The notes under the pieces are model-generated. The model was not told the DNA's origin and did no database searches. It saw only the letters and a list, made by a program, of their open reading frames with translations. Source: Stella humosa (lineage in GTDB: Bacteria; Pseudomonadota; Alphaproteobacteria; ATCC43930; Allostellaceae). Taken from it: 64,000 bases of DNA. Below are positions 40,866 to 49,961 of the stretch, in pieces. The position numbers and the translations under genes were made by a program. The stretch is from the NCBI RefSeq assembly GCF_006738645.1, contig NZ_AP019700.1, forward strand, positions 124,001-188,000. The letters run 5' to 3'. Position 1 is the stretch's first letter. The number at the start of each line of letters is the position of its first letter.

Positions 40866-42029
40866 TCAGGTGGGGGCGGCGCGTTGGCTGCGCGCCGATG
40901 CCAGGGCCAGCGCCGCGCCGCCCGCCAGGGCGACGGCGCCGATCAGGAACAGCGGGCGGTGGCTCCCGGCCGTGGCGAAAAGGTAGGACATGCCCCAGGC
41001 GCCGCCGGCCTGGGCCACGGCAAAGGCGCTTGTCATCCAGCCCCAGACCCGGCGATGGGCCGTCATCCCCGCCTGCTCGGCGACCCAGGCCGAGCAGAGG
41101 GTGGTGGTGCCGCTGACGAGCGCGCCGACGATGATGGACGAGACGAGCAGCCCGACCGGGGCCGACCAGACGAGCGGCAGGGCGACGCCGGCCGCCTTCA
41201 GCGCCATGCCGGCGGCAAAGGTGCGTCCCAGGCCGGCGCGGTCGGCGACGGTGCCGGCGAGGAACGGGCCGCAGGCGGCGCCGAGGCCGAAGACGATCCA
41301 GAAGGCGCCGCCCGTTTCCAGTCCACGGCCCAACCCGCGGGCGATGTAGTCGACCCAGAAGACGGTGTGGGGAATGAAGCCCAGCGCGTCGCAGGCATAG
41401 GCCGCCAGCAGCAGGCGCAGGGCCGGCGACAGGCGGCCGGCGCCGGTCCGGGCGACGGCCGGGATCGGCGCGTCGGGCGGGATCGTCACCCAGACGCAGA
41501 TCGTCAGCAGCAGGACCGCGGCGGCGAGGGTCAGCCAGACGAAGGTCAGGCCGATCTGGGCGATGGCCGGGACGACCGCGCCGGCGATGGCCATGCCGAG
41601 GCCGACCCCGGTGATGACGACGCCGGCCGCCCGGCCGCGCCGCGCCGGTGGCGTCAGCGCCAGCACGGCGGGCACGGCCAGCACCATCAGCACCCCGCCG
41701 GTCACCCCGGCCAGGAAGCGCCACCCGGCATACCAGGCAAAGCCCAGCGGCCAGGCGCAGGCGGCCAGGCTGGCCATGGTGGCGACGGCGGCCAGCCGGA
41801 TCGCCAGCGTCCCGGTCATCGCCTGGGCCAGGCGTGCCGCACCCAGCGCCCCCGCCAGATAGCCGGCCAGGTTGGCGGCCGCCAGATAGACGGCGTCGGC
41901 CGGCGAGAACCAGCCGGCCGCGATCAGGGCCGGGATCAGCGGGGTATAGGCGAAGCGGCCGATGCCGTTGCCGATCAGGGTCGCCGCCAGGCCGCCGGCG
42001 GCGACCGTCCAGTTGCCGGCGCGCTTCAT
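40866..42029 (-). CDS. YbfB/YjiJ-family MFS transporter
   Basis: This twelve-helix MFS protein has 387 residues and the family start AATLIGNGIGRFAYTPLIPALI. It also has RFLAGVTGGVLMVLAVPAVLAL. Family members are poorly characterised sugar or drug exporters. The gene is 19 bases from the SDR gene and 17 from the GST gene, so the three are likely one transcript. Confidence 0.9.
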   Translation of the reverse strand: MKRAGNWTVAAGGLAATLIGNGIGRFAYTPLIPALIAAGWFSPADAVYLAAANLAGYLAGALGAARLAQAMTGTLAIRLAAVATMASLAACAWPLGFAWYAGWRFLAGVTGGVLMVLAVPAVLALTPPARRGRAAGVVITGVGLGMAIAGAVVPAIAQIGLTFVWLTLAAAVLLLTICVWVTIPPDAPIPAVARTGAGRLSPALRLLLAAYACDALGFIPHTVFWVDYIARGLGRGLETGGAFWIVFGLGAACGPFLAGTVADRAGLGRTFAAGMALKAAGVALPLVWSAPVGLLVSSIIVGALVSGTTTLCSAWVAEQAGMTAHRRVWGWMTSAFAVAQAGGAWGMSYLFATAGSHRPLFLIGAVALAGGAALALASARSQRAAPT

Positions 42030-42048
42030 CGTCGACTGCCCCGGCCGG

Positions 42049-42873
42049 CTAGGCGGGCCACCCCTGGCCGCCGCCGTCGACGCGCAGCACCTGCCCCGAC
42101 ACGAAGGCGCCCAGCGGCCCGGCGAAGACGTCCACCAGGCGGGCCACCTCGTCCACCGTCGCCACGCGGTCGAGCGTGCCCTCCTCCACCATCCGGCGCT
42201 CGTCGACCGCGCGCGTGCCGAGGAAGCGGCCGGTGCGCGTCTCGCCCGGGGCGATGCAGTTGACCGTCACCTCGTAGGGGCGGAGCTGGTCGGCCAGGCA
42301 CCGCGTGAAATGGTTCACGCCCGCCTTGGCCACGGCATAGATCGAGCCGTTGGTGCGCCCGCGCGACCCGGCGGTCGAGCCGATGGTGACGATGCGGCCG
42401 CCCCGGCGCTCCATCATGCCGCGGGCGACCGCCTGGCAGGTCAGGATGGTGCTGACGAGGTTGCGGTCCAGCACCGCGCGCACGTCCTCCTCGCGGATGA
42501 AGACGGCATCGTTGGGGTCGGGCTTGCCGCCGCGGGCGGCGATGTCGCCGCCGGCATTGTGGACCAGGATGTCGATCGGCCCCAGGGCTGCGGTCGCCGT
42601 GTCGATGACGCGGGCGATGTCGGCCGCCTGGGTCAGGTCGCCCAGCAGGCGCAGCGTGCGCACGCCGTATGCCGCGGCGATTTCCTCGGCGACGGCGGTC
42701 AGGGTCGTGCCCTCGCCGAATTCCGCCGGCCCGTTCTCGCGCATGCCGTGGACGGCGATGGCCGCCCCCATGGCGGCCAGGCGCTCGGCGAATGCCCGGC
42801 CCAGGCCGCGGCCGGCGCCGGTCACGAGTGCCACCTTGCCGCGGAGCGGTCGGTCCTGGTCTCGATCATTCAT
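42049..42873 (-). CDS. Short-chain dehydrogenase/reductase
   Basis: This classical SDR has 274 residues, with TGAGRGLG for NAD(P), LVHNAGG and the catalytic S-Y-K set in IGSTAGSRGRTNGSIYAVAK. A C-terminal GQVLRVDGGGQGWPA follows. It reduces a carbonyl or oxidises an alcohol and leads the SDR-MFS-GST-hydrolase operon. The ATG precedes a second in-frame ATG by no useful spacing difference, so the first is used. Substrate unknown. Confidence 0.92.
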   Translation of the reverse strand: MNDRDQDRPLRGKVALVTGAGRGLGRAFAERLAAMGAAIAVHGMRENGPAEFGEGTTLTAVAEEIAAAYGVRTLRLLGDLTQAADIARVIDTATAALGPIDILVHNAGGDIAARGGKPDPNDAVFIREEDVRAVLDRNLVSTILTCQAVARGMMERRGGRIVTIGSTAGSRGRTNGSIYAVAKAGVNHFTRCLADQLRPYEVTVNCIAPGETRTGRFLGTRAVDERRMVEEGTLDRVATVDEVARLVDVFAGPLGAFVSGQVLRVDGGGQGWPA

Positions 42874-43066
42874 TTGCGGGGGCTCCCGTAGATCCGGCCG
42901 CCACAGTCGCGGCACTGGCCCGGAAAGGGAAGTGGCTTTGCGCCGGATGCCAACGCCCCTATCATCCGGCTTGCGCGATATCCTCGGTTGAGTTTTTCGA
43001 TCGGCACCGTACCTGCCGGCTGGAGGACAGCCGGGACCCCGGACGGTCGTCGAGAGGGCAGGGACG

Positions 43067-45664
43067 ATGGCAGCAGCGGGACGCACGCGACCCGCCAGGA
43101 CACAGAATGGACAAGGCTCGGCTGGCCGACGGCCGCGGGGCTGGCTCGTCGCTGTCATTGCCGCCTCCTGGGTGCTGGTGTCCATCGCCGTGCTGGGCGG
43201 GCTGTTGATCCAGCTGCGCCAGCAGGCCATGGGCGGTGCCGAGCGGCTCGTCCGTTCCTTCGCCCAGATCGTCGAGGAACAGACGGGCCACACGTTCCGG
43301 GCCGCCGGCACACTGTTCGGCACCATCGCGGCGCGCATCAATTCGCTCGATCCCGTCGCCGCGGCCGATGCCGTGGCCGTCAGCGCCAGCCTGCGCCGGC
43401 TGATCGCCGACCTGCCCGCATTCTCCGGCGTCTGGGTGCTGGGGCTCGACGGCCGCGTGATCTATGACGGGCGCGACAGTTTCGGGATGGATCTGTCCGA
43501 CCGCGAGTATTTCCAGATCGTGCGGGACAATCCCGACAAGGCCGTCCAGGTCGGCGCCCCGGTCCGAAGCCGCGTCAGCGACGCCTGGATCGTGCCCGTC
43601 GTGGCTCCGTGGCGCCGTCCGGACGGAACCTTCGCCGGGGTGATCGTGCTGGCCGTGCAGTCGCGCCAGTTGGAGCAGGTGTGGCGGGTGGAGGATGCGG
43701 GCGACAGCCGCTCCATCGGCCTGCTCCGCCGGGACGGCATCCTGCTGCTGCGCAACCCCTATGTCGAGGGCGCGACCGGCCAGCGACTGAGCGGCATGCG
43801 GCTGTTCAGCGAGGCCCTGGCGTCGGCTGACAGCGGCACGATCGAGGAAATCAGCCCGCTCGACGGGAAGCATCGCCTGATCGGCTTCCGCCGCATGGCG
43901 GCCAACCCCGATCTCGTCATCGTCGCCAGCGAAGCGGTCGACGAGGTGGCGGCTGCGTGGTGGAGAACGCTTTGGATCGTCGTCGTCGGCTGGATCGTGG
44001 CCTCGACGATGCTGGCGCTGCTGGGGCTCAGCCTGCGGCGGGAGTGGCGGCGGCGGCGGGACAGCGAAGCGGGGCTGGCTGCGGCCAACGCCGTGCTCGA
44101 GGGCGAGATCGCCGATCGTCGGCGGGCCGAGGAGGCGGCGGTCGCCGCCCGGACGCGGCTGACGGATGCGATCGCGGTCTTCCCCGGCAGCTTCCGCCTC
44201 TTCGATGCCGACGAACGGCTGGTCCTGGCCAACGGGGTGGAGTGGCTGGAGAATGCGCCCGGTCCTTTGCCGCTCAGCGTGGGCATGACCATCACGGACA
44301 TGGTCACGCGTGCGGCCGACCTCGGCCTGGACACCGCCGCCGCCGGGCGACGCGAGGCGTGGATCGAGGAACGCTTGGCGCAATTCCGCCTGGGCCGGAC
44401 GGACGCCGAGCTCCATTGGGCCGACGGTCGCTGGTTCCACCTGCTGGAGCGTAGGACGTCGGACGGCGGCTGGGTCAGCATCCGCCTCGACATCACCGCC
44501 CAGAAGCTGGCCGAGGAGCAGCTTCGCCAGGCCCAGAAGATGGATGCGATCGGCCAGTTGACCGGCGGGATCGCGCACGACTTCAACAACATGCTGACGG
44601 TCATCATCGGCAATTCGGAGCTGCTGGCCGAACGTGCCGATGCCGCGCCGGAGGTCCGTGCCGGGCTGGACCTGGTGCTGCGCGCGGCCGAGGCGGCGGC
44701 CGAGCTGACCGGTCGCCTGCTGGCCTTCGCCCGGCGCACGCCCCTTCAACCCCGGCGTGTCCAGGTCAATCCGTTCATCACCCAGGTGGAAGTGCTGCTG
44801 CGGCGGTCGCTGGGCGAGCAGTACGACATCCACCTGGCGCTGGCGCCCGGCATGTGGGACGTGCTGATCGACCCGGCCCAGCTCGAGGCCGCGATCCTCA
44901 ACCTGGCCTTGAACGCGCGCGACGCGATGGCGGACGGCGGGCCGGTCACGATCGAGACCGCCAACATCGAGATCGACGAGGCCTATGCCGCGGCCAACGA
45001 GGATGCCCAGCCCGGCCAGTTCATCATGGTGGCGATCTCGGACGCCGGCGCCGGCATGCCGGCGGAGGTGGTGCGGCGCGCCTTCGAGCCGTTCTTCACG
45101 ACCAAGCCGGTCGGCAAAGGCACCGGGCTTGGCCTCAGCATGGTGTACGGCTTCGTCCGCCAGTCGGGCGGGCATGTGAAGATCTACAGCGAGGAGGGGC
45201 GCGGCACGACAATCCGCCTCTATCTGCCGCGGGCCATCGACGACGTTGCCGCGTCCGATACCCTCGTCGCCGAGCAGCATCTGCCACGCGGCGAGAACCG
45301 GACGGTCCTGGTGGTCGAGGACGATGACCTGGTCCGCCGCCATGTCGAGGCCCAGCTCGATGCGCTGGGCTATCGCGTGCTGGGTGCCGAGAATGGGCCG
45401 GCGGCACTGGCCCGGCTGGAAGCCGGCGAGGCGGTCGACCTGCTGCTGACCGATGTGGTGATGCCGGGCGGCATGACCGGCCGCGAGGTGGCGACGGCGG
45501 CCCAGCGGCTGCGCCCCGGCCTGCCGGTCCTCTTCATGTCCGGCTACACGGAGAACGCGATCGTGCATGGCGGCCGGCTCGATCCCGATGCGCGCCTGCT
45601 GAGCAAGCCCTATCGCCTGCGCGACCTCGCCGCCAAGGTCCACGCCGCCTTGACCGAAGCCTAG
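43067..45664 (+). CDS. Hybrid sensor histidine kinase with CACHE, PAS and receiver domains
   Basis: This 865-residue membrane sensor has two transmembrane helices (about 26-49 and 302-324) bracketing a periplasmic double-CACHE sensor. A PAS domain follows (about 365-480). The HisKA domain has the phospho-acceptor H504 in GGIAHDFNNML. The ATPase domain has N box 612-620, G1 DAGAGMP and G2 GTGLGL. A C-terminal receiver has D796 in LLLTDVVMPG. No separate response regulator is near, so the output is unclear. It precedes the polysaccharide cluster, which it could control through phosphorelay. Confidence 0.93.
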   Translation: MAAAGRTRPARTQNGQGSAGRRPRGWLVAVIAASWVLVSIAVLGGLLIQLRQQAMGGAERLVRSFAQIVEEQTGHTFRAAGTLFGTIAARINSLDPVAAADAVAVSASLRRLIADLPAFSGVWVLGLDGRVIYDGRDSFGMDLSDREYFQIVRDNPDKAVQVGAPVRSRVSDAWIVPVVAPWRRPDGTFAGVIVLAVQSRQLEQVWRVEDAGDSRSIGLLRRDGILLLRNPYVEGATGQRLSGMRLFSEALASADSGTIEEISPLDGKHRLIGFRRMAANPDLVIVASEAVDEVAAAWWRTLWIVVVGWIVASTMLALLGLSLRREWRRRRDSEAGLAAANAVLEGEIADRRRAEEAAVAARTRLTDAIAVFPGSFRLFDADERLVLANGVEWLENAPGPLPLSVGMTITDMVTRAADLGLDTAAAGRREAWIEERLAQFRLGRTDAELHWADGRWFHLLERRTSDGGWVSIRLDITAQKLAEEQLRQAQKMDAIGQLTGGIAHDFNNMLTVIIGNSELLAERADAAPEVRAGLDLVLRAAEAAAELTGRLLAFARRTPLQPRRVQVNPFITQVEVLLRRSLGEQYDIHLALAPGMWDVLIDPAQLEAAILNLALNARDAMADGGPVTIETANIEIDEAYAAANEDAQPGQFIMVAISDAGAGMPAEVVRRAFEPFFTTKPVGKGTGLGLSMVYGFVRQSGGHVKIYSEEGRGTTIRLYLPRAIDDVAASDTLVAEQHLPRGENRTVLVVEDDDLVRRHVEAQLDALGYRVLGAENGPAALARLEAGEAVDLLLTDVVMPGGMTGREVATAAQRLRPGLPVLFMSGYTENAIVHGGRLDPDARLLSKPYRLRDLAAKVHAALTEA

Positions 45665-45743
45665 GCGCGGGTGGCCGCAATCCTTGCGCCGGCTCGCGGC
45701 CGGCCGCTAGGTTCCGGCCGACAGCGGGGGAATCGCCACTAGC

Positions 45744-46439
45744 ATGCTGGAAGCTCTGGTCATGGCCGGAGGCCGCGGGTCGCGCCTGGATCCGTTGACC
45801 GCATTCCTGCCCAAGCCGCTCGTGCCGGTGGCCGACCGGCCGATCCTCGAGCATGTCATCGAGATGATCGCGCGCCAGGGCGTGCGCGAGATCGCGGTGT
45901 CGGTCGGCTACCTGGCGCCGCTCGTCCAGGCCTATTTCGGCGACGGCAGCCGCTACGGCGTGCGCATCCGCTACCTGCTGGAGGACCGGCCGCTGGGCAC
46001 CGCGGGGTCGCTTGGTTTGCTGGGCGGTTGGCAGCGTACGCTGTTCGTCGTCAATGCCGACATCCTCTGCGACCTCGACCTGGGTGCGATGCTGGCCCGC
46101 CACCGCGAGGCGGGGGCCGATGCCACGGTGGCGGCCGTCGAGCGCGTCCACCGGCTGCCGACCGCCGTGCTGGAGACCGACGCCGCCGGCCGCATCGTCG
46201 GCTATCGCGAGAAGCCGGAGACGACCCACCAAGTCGCGATGGGCTGCTACATGATCGAGGATGGCATGCGCGCGTACCTGCAACCGGCGGAACGGATCGA
46301 CATGCCCGACCTGATGGGCCGGCTGCTCGCGGCCGGGCGCCGCGTCGTCGCCTATGCCCATCGGGGCGAATGGATCGATGTCGGCCGGCCGGAGGATCTG
46401 GCGCGCGCGCAATCCTTCCGGCTGGGCAGCGTGCCATGA
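45744..46439 (+). CDS. Sugar-phosphate nucleotidyltransferase
   Basis: This 231-residue nucleotidyltransferase starts MLEALVMAGGRGSRLDPLTAFLPKPLVPVADRP, shown here only in part: the GGRGSRL loop and the PKPLVPV lysine mark NTP binding. It makes an NDP-sugar such as a GDP- or CMP-activated precursor. The product is not predictable. It is the first gene of the polysaccharide cluster and overlaps the next by ATGA. Confidence 0.85.
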   Translation: MLEALVMAGGRGSRLDPLTAFLPKPLVPVADRPILEHVIEMIARQGVREIAVSVGYLAPLVQAYFGDGSRYGVRIRYLLEDRPLGTAGSLGLLGGWQRTLFVVNADILCDLDLGAMLARHREAGADATVAAVERVHRLPTAVLETDAAGRIVGYREKPETTHQVAMGCYMIEDGMRAYLQPAERIDMPDLMGRLLAAGRRVVAYAHRGEWIDVGRPEDLARAQSFRLGSVP

Positions 46440-47449
46440 AGCCGCCGGTCGACCGGCCCGTCCCGGCCGAGGGGCGCCTGGCGCTGGTGACGGGAGCGGG
46501 CGGCTTCATCGGCAGCCGCCTGGCCGAGCGCCTGGTCGCCGCCGGGTGGCAGGTCCGCGCCTTCGTCCGCTACGGCGCCGAGGGCAATGTCGGTGGCCTG
46601 AAGGCGCTGGTCGCGGCGGCGGCGGACCGGGTCCAGGTGCATCGCGGCGACATCATGGACGTGGAAAGCGTGGCGCGCGCGACCGACGGCGTCGACACGG
46701 TGTTCCACCTGGCTGCCCGGATCTCCATTCCCTATTCCTACGAGGCGCCGCGCGACACCTTCCACGTGAATGCGCTGGGCACGCTCAACGTGCTGGAGGC
46801 GGCCCAGCAGGCCGGCATCCGCCGGCTGGTCCATACCTCCACCAGCGAGGTGTTCGGCAGTGCCGTCACCCTGCCGATGGCCGAGACGCACCGCCTGAAG
46901 GGGCAGTCGCCCTATGCCGCCTCGAAGATCGCGGCCGACAAGCTGGTGGAAAGCTATGTCTGCGCCTTCGGCCTGCCGGCGGTCGTCGTGCGGCCGTTCA
47001 ACACCTACGGGCCGGGCCAGTCGCCGCGCGCGGTCATCCCGGCCGTCATCCAGCAGGCGCTGGCGGGCGGGCCGGTCCGCCTCGGCACGCTGACGCCGCG
47101 GCGCGACTTCACCTTCGTCGACGATACCGTGGACGGGATGATCCGGGCGGCCCTGGCCGACGGCGTCATCGGCCGCGAGATCAACCTCGGCACCGGGCAG
47201 GACATCGCCATCGGCGAACTGGCGGAACGGATCATCGCGCTGGTCGGCCAGCCGTGCGAGATCGTGGCGGCGGCCGAGCGCATGCGGCCGGCGGCCAGCG
47301 AGGTCGACCGGCTATGCTCTGACAACCGGCTGGCCGGGCAACTGCTGGACTGGCGGCCGCGCGTGTCGCTGGAAGAGGGCCTGTCGCGCACGATCGCCTG
47401 GTGGCGCGGCGATCGCGAGCGGTTCGACTGGCGCGGCTATGCCGTCTGA
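46436..47449 (+). CDS. NAD-dependent 4,6-dehydratase/epimerase, LegB-like
   Basis: This 337-residue extended SDR has TGAGGFIGSRL for NAD, Y/K catalytic residues in SPYAASKIAADKL, and RPFNTYGPGQSPRAVIPAVI. It resembles LegB-type sugar-nucleotide 4,6-dehydratases. It should convert an NDP-sugar to its 4-keto-6-deoxy form. It is coupled to the nucleotidyltransferase upstream. The next gene begins shortly after or overlaps its end, depending on start. Confidence 0.87.
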   Translation: MKPPVDRPVPAEGRLALVTGAGGFIGSRLAERLVAAGWQVRAFVRYGAEGNVGGLKALVAAAADRVQVHRGDIMDVESVARATDGVDTVFHLAARISIPYSYEAPRDTFHVNALGTLNVLEAAQQAGIRRLVHTSTSEVFGSAVTLPMAETHRLKGQSPYAASKIAADKLVESYVCAFGLPAVVVRPFNTYGPGQSPRAVIPAVIQQALAGGPVRLGTLTPRRDFTFVDDTVDGMIRAALADGVIGREINLGTGQDIAIGELAERIIALVGQPCEIVAAAERMRPAASEVDRLCSDNRLAGQLLDWRPRVSLEEGLSRTIAWWRGDRERFDWRGYAV

Positions 47450-47477
47450 CGGGCTGGCGAGCCATGAAAGTCGGGCC

Positions 47478-48578
47478 ATGAAGATCATGACGGTGCTGGG
47501 CACCCGGCCGGAGATCATCCGCCTGTCCCGCATCATTCCGCGGCTCGACCGGCATGTCGCCCACGTCCTGGTCCATACCGGGCAGAACGCCGACCCGGCC
47601 CTGTCCGACCGCTTCTTCGACGAGCTGGGCCTGCGCCAGCCCGACCATCACCTGGGCATCGTCGAGCCCGACTTCGCCCGCCAGATCGCCCGCATCCTGA
47701 CCGGCACGCATGACCTGCTGCTGGCCGAGCGGCCGGACCGCGTGCTGATCCTGGGCGACACCAACTCGGCCCTGTCGGCCATCGTGGCGCGGCGCCTGGG
47801 CATCCCGGTATTCCACATGGAGGCGGGCAACCGCTGCTTCGACCCCCGCGTGCCCGAGGAGGTCAACCGCCGCATCGTCGATTCGGTCAGCGACGTGCTG
47901 ATGCCCTACAGCGAGCGCAGCCGCACCAACCTGCTGCGCGAGGGCTTTGCCGTCGACCGCGTGCATGTCGTGGGCAACCCGATCGGCGAGGTCCTGGCGG
48001 CCCATGCCGACCGCATCGCCCGGTCGGATGCGGCGGCCGGGCTGGGGCTGGCAGCCGGCCAGTATTTCCTGGCGACCCTGCACCGGGCCGAGAACACCGA
48101 CGACGGCCAGCGCCTGGCGACCTTCGTGGCGGCCTTCGGCGCGCTCGCCGCCCGGCACGGCATGCCGCTGGTGCTGAGCACCCATCCGCGCACCGCCGAC
48201 CGGCTGCGGGCGGGCGGCATCGCCGCACCCCCCGGCGTGTGCTTCCTGCCGCCCTTCGGCTTCGCGGACTTCGTCGCCCTGGCCAAGGGGGCCTGTTGCG
48301 TGCTGTCGGACAGCGGCACGGTGCAGGAGGAATGCGCCATCCTGGGCGTGCCCAACGTCACGCTGCGCGATGCCACCGAACGGCCCGAGACGGTGGAGAC
48401 CGGGTCCAACCACCTGACCGGCTGCGACATGGAGGCGATCCTGCGCGCGGTCGCGATCGCCCTGGACGGCCGGCCGCGCTGGCAGGTGCCGCCCGAGTAC
48501 CGGGTGCCCGCCGTCAGCGACACGGTGCTGCGGATCGTCACCGGGCGCCTGCCGCCCGGCGTCGCGGCGGCGGGCTGA
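47478..48578 (+). CDS. UDP-GlcNAc 2-epimerase-like enzyme, FnlC type
   Basis: This 366-residue non-hydrolysing 2-epimerase starts MKIMTVLGTRPEIIRLSRII and has HTGQNADPALSDRFFDELGLRQPDHHL in a pattern typical of FnlC/WbjD, the last enzyme of UDP-N-acetyl-L-fucosamine synthesis. Other landmarks are HMEAGNRCFDPRVPEE and SDSGTVQEE. An in-frame ATG at 47439 would overlap the previous gene. The RBS is weak, so coupling is likely. Confidence 0.88.
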   Translation: MKIMTVLGTRPEIIRLSRIIPRLDRHVAHVLVHTGQNADPALSDRFFDELGLRQPDHHLGIVEPDFARQIARILTGTHDLLLAERPDRVLILGDTNSALSAIVARRLGIPVFHMEAGNRCFDPRVPEEVNRRIVDSVSDVLMPYSERSRTNLLREGFAVDRVHVVGNPIGEVLAAHADRIARSDAAAGLGLAAGQYFLATLHRAENTDDGQRLATFVAAFGALAARHGMPLVLSTHPRTADRLRAGGIAAPPGVCFLPPFGFADFVALAKGACCVLSDSGTVQEECAILGVPNVTLRDATERPETVETGSNHLTGCDMEAILRAVAIALDGRPRWQVPPEYRVPAVSDTVLRIVTGRLPPGVAAAG

Positions 48579-48588
48579 GGGCCGGTCG

Positions 48589-49494
48589 GTGCGGGTGTTG
48601 ATCCTGGGGGCGACCGGCATGCTGGGCCACATGCTGGCCCGGGTACTGGCGGGCGACTTCGATACCGTGGCGGCCTTCCGCGGCGATGCCGGCCGCTGGC
48701 CGCGGGCGATCGCCGGGGTCGCGATCGAGCCCGGCTGCGATGTCGAGGATGCCGCCGGCCTTGCCCGCCTGCTCGACCGGGTGCGGCCCGATGCGGTCCT
48801 CAACGCGGCCGGCGTCGTGAAGCAGCGGCTGGGCGCGGCGGATACCGAGCGCGCGGTCGCGATCAACGCCCTGCTGCCGCACCGGCTGGCCCGGCTTTGC
48901 GCCGAGCGCCGGGTCCGCCTGGTGCAGTACGGCACCGACTGCGTCTTCGACGGCACGGCCGGCGGGGTGCGCGGCCCCGGCGGCTATCGCGAATCCGATC
49001 CCGCCGCCCCCGCCGATCTCTATGGCCGCAGCAAGCTGCTGGGCGAGCCGGCGCTGCCCGGCTGCCTGGTCCTGCGCACCTCGATCGTCGGGCGCGAACT
49101 GGATGGGCGGCATGGCCTTGTCGAGTGGTTCCTGGCACAGGGTGCCGGTCCGGTGGGTGGCTTCACGCGGGCCTTCTTCACCGGCCTCTCGACCCTGGAA
49201 CTGGCCCGACTGACCGCCCGCCTGTTGCAGCAGCACCCGGCTATGGATGGCCTCTGGCACGTCGCGGCGGGCGCCATCGCCAAGCACGACCTGCTGCGGC
49301 TGCTGGCCGCGGCCTTCGCGCGGCCGACCGCGGTGCAGCCGGACGACGCCTTCTTCTGCGACCGGCGGCTGGACGGCAGCGGCTTCGCCGCCGCCACCGG
49401 CTGGGCCGCCCCGGACTGGCCGGAGATGGTGGCGGCAATGGCGGCCGACGCCGCCGCCAGCGGCCTATATCCCGCGGCCGGCGGTGCGGCGTGA
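48589..49494 (+). CDS. RmlD-like NDP-sugar reductase, FnlB-like position
   Basis: This SDR of the dTDP-4-dehydrorhamnose reductase family has 301 residues. It has LILGATGMLGHMLARVL, the catalytic YGRSKLLGE and LRTSIVGREL. In clusters with FnlA- and FnlC-like enzymes this group reduces the 4-keto sugar intermediate. A GTG start is used. It overlaps the next gene by GTGA. Confidence 0.88.
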   Translation: MRVLILGATGMLGHMLARVLAGDFDTVAAFRGDAGRWPRAIAGVAIEPGCDVEDAAGLARLLDRVRPDAVLNAAGVVKQRLGAADTERAVAINALLPHRLARLCAERRVRLVQYGTDCVFDGTAGGVRGPGGYRESDPAAPADLYGRSKLLGEPALPGCLVLRTSIVGRELDGRHGLVEWFLAQGAGPVGGFTRAFFTGLSTLELARLTARLLQQHPAMDGLWHVAAGAIAKHDLLRLLAAAFARPTAVQPDDAFFCDRRLDGSGFAAATGWAAPDWPEMVAAMAADAAASGLYPAAGGAA

Positions 49495-49961
49495 CGCCAT
49501 CTTCCGGGCCACCTGTGCTGCTCCTCGACGGCACGGAGTCGGCGGCCGGGCGCGGCCTGCTGGTCCTTTCGGCGCTCTACTGGTGCACGAACTGGCTGCC
49601 GCGCGTGCGCATCCGGGTGTGCGACGTCGCCCGCGAGGACGTGGCCCTGGCCTGGAACGCCTTCCATTTCGACACTCGGCTGAAGGTGGACATGCGGGTT
49701 GCCGCCACGGCGGCCGACCCCGCCCGCCCGCTCTTCGCGGGGGCCGCCCTCTATGGCGCGATCGCCAGCGGCGGGGCCCGGCACCTGCGCCTGGCAGAGG
49801 CGGCCCAGGCTGGCGTGCCCGCCCTGGTCGCGATCCAGTTCCCGGAAGGCGACTGGTCGACGGCCGAGGCCGTTCGCCTGGAAAACGCCGCCTTCGATGC
49901 CCGGCGGTTCGCGGACGAATTGCGGTCGGCCCTGGCGCCGGTGCTGGATCGGCCGCAATGA
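49491..49961 (+). CDS. Unrecognised 156-residue protein of the polysaccharide cluster
   Basis: I do not recognise this protein. It is hydrophilic and has no signal peptide or clear motif. The last third (AAQAGVPALVAIQFPEGDWS and the basic/acidic helix after it) resembles the C-terminal part of a glycosyltransferase or a binding fold, but not strongly. It is coupled on both sides (GTGA upstream, ATGA downstream), so it is almost certainly expressed with the cluster. Confidence 0.6.
   Translation: MTPSSGPPVLLLDGTESAAGRGLLVLSALYWCTNWLPRVRIRVCDVAREDVALAWNAFHFDTRLKVDMRVAATAADPARPLFAGAALYGAIASGGARHLRLAEAAQAGVPALVAIQFPEGDWSTAEAVRLENAAFDARRFADELRSALAPVLDRPQ

Noticed and set aside
42962-45643. An 893-codon open frame antisense to the hybrid histidine kinase
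   Set aside because: The kinase domains on the plus strand are unambiguous and the antisense product has no recognisable motif.
45696-45707. Perfect 12-base palindrome GCGGCCGGCCGC between the kinase and the polysaccharide cluster
   Set aside because: Short G/C-only palindromes are common by chance at this base composition and it has no T-tract or clear operator context.
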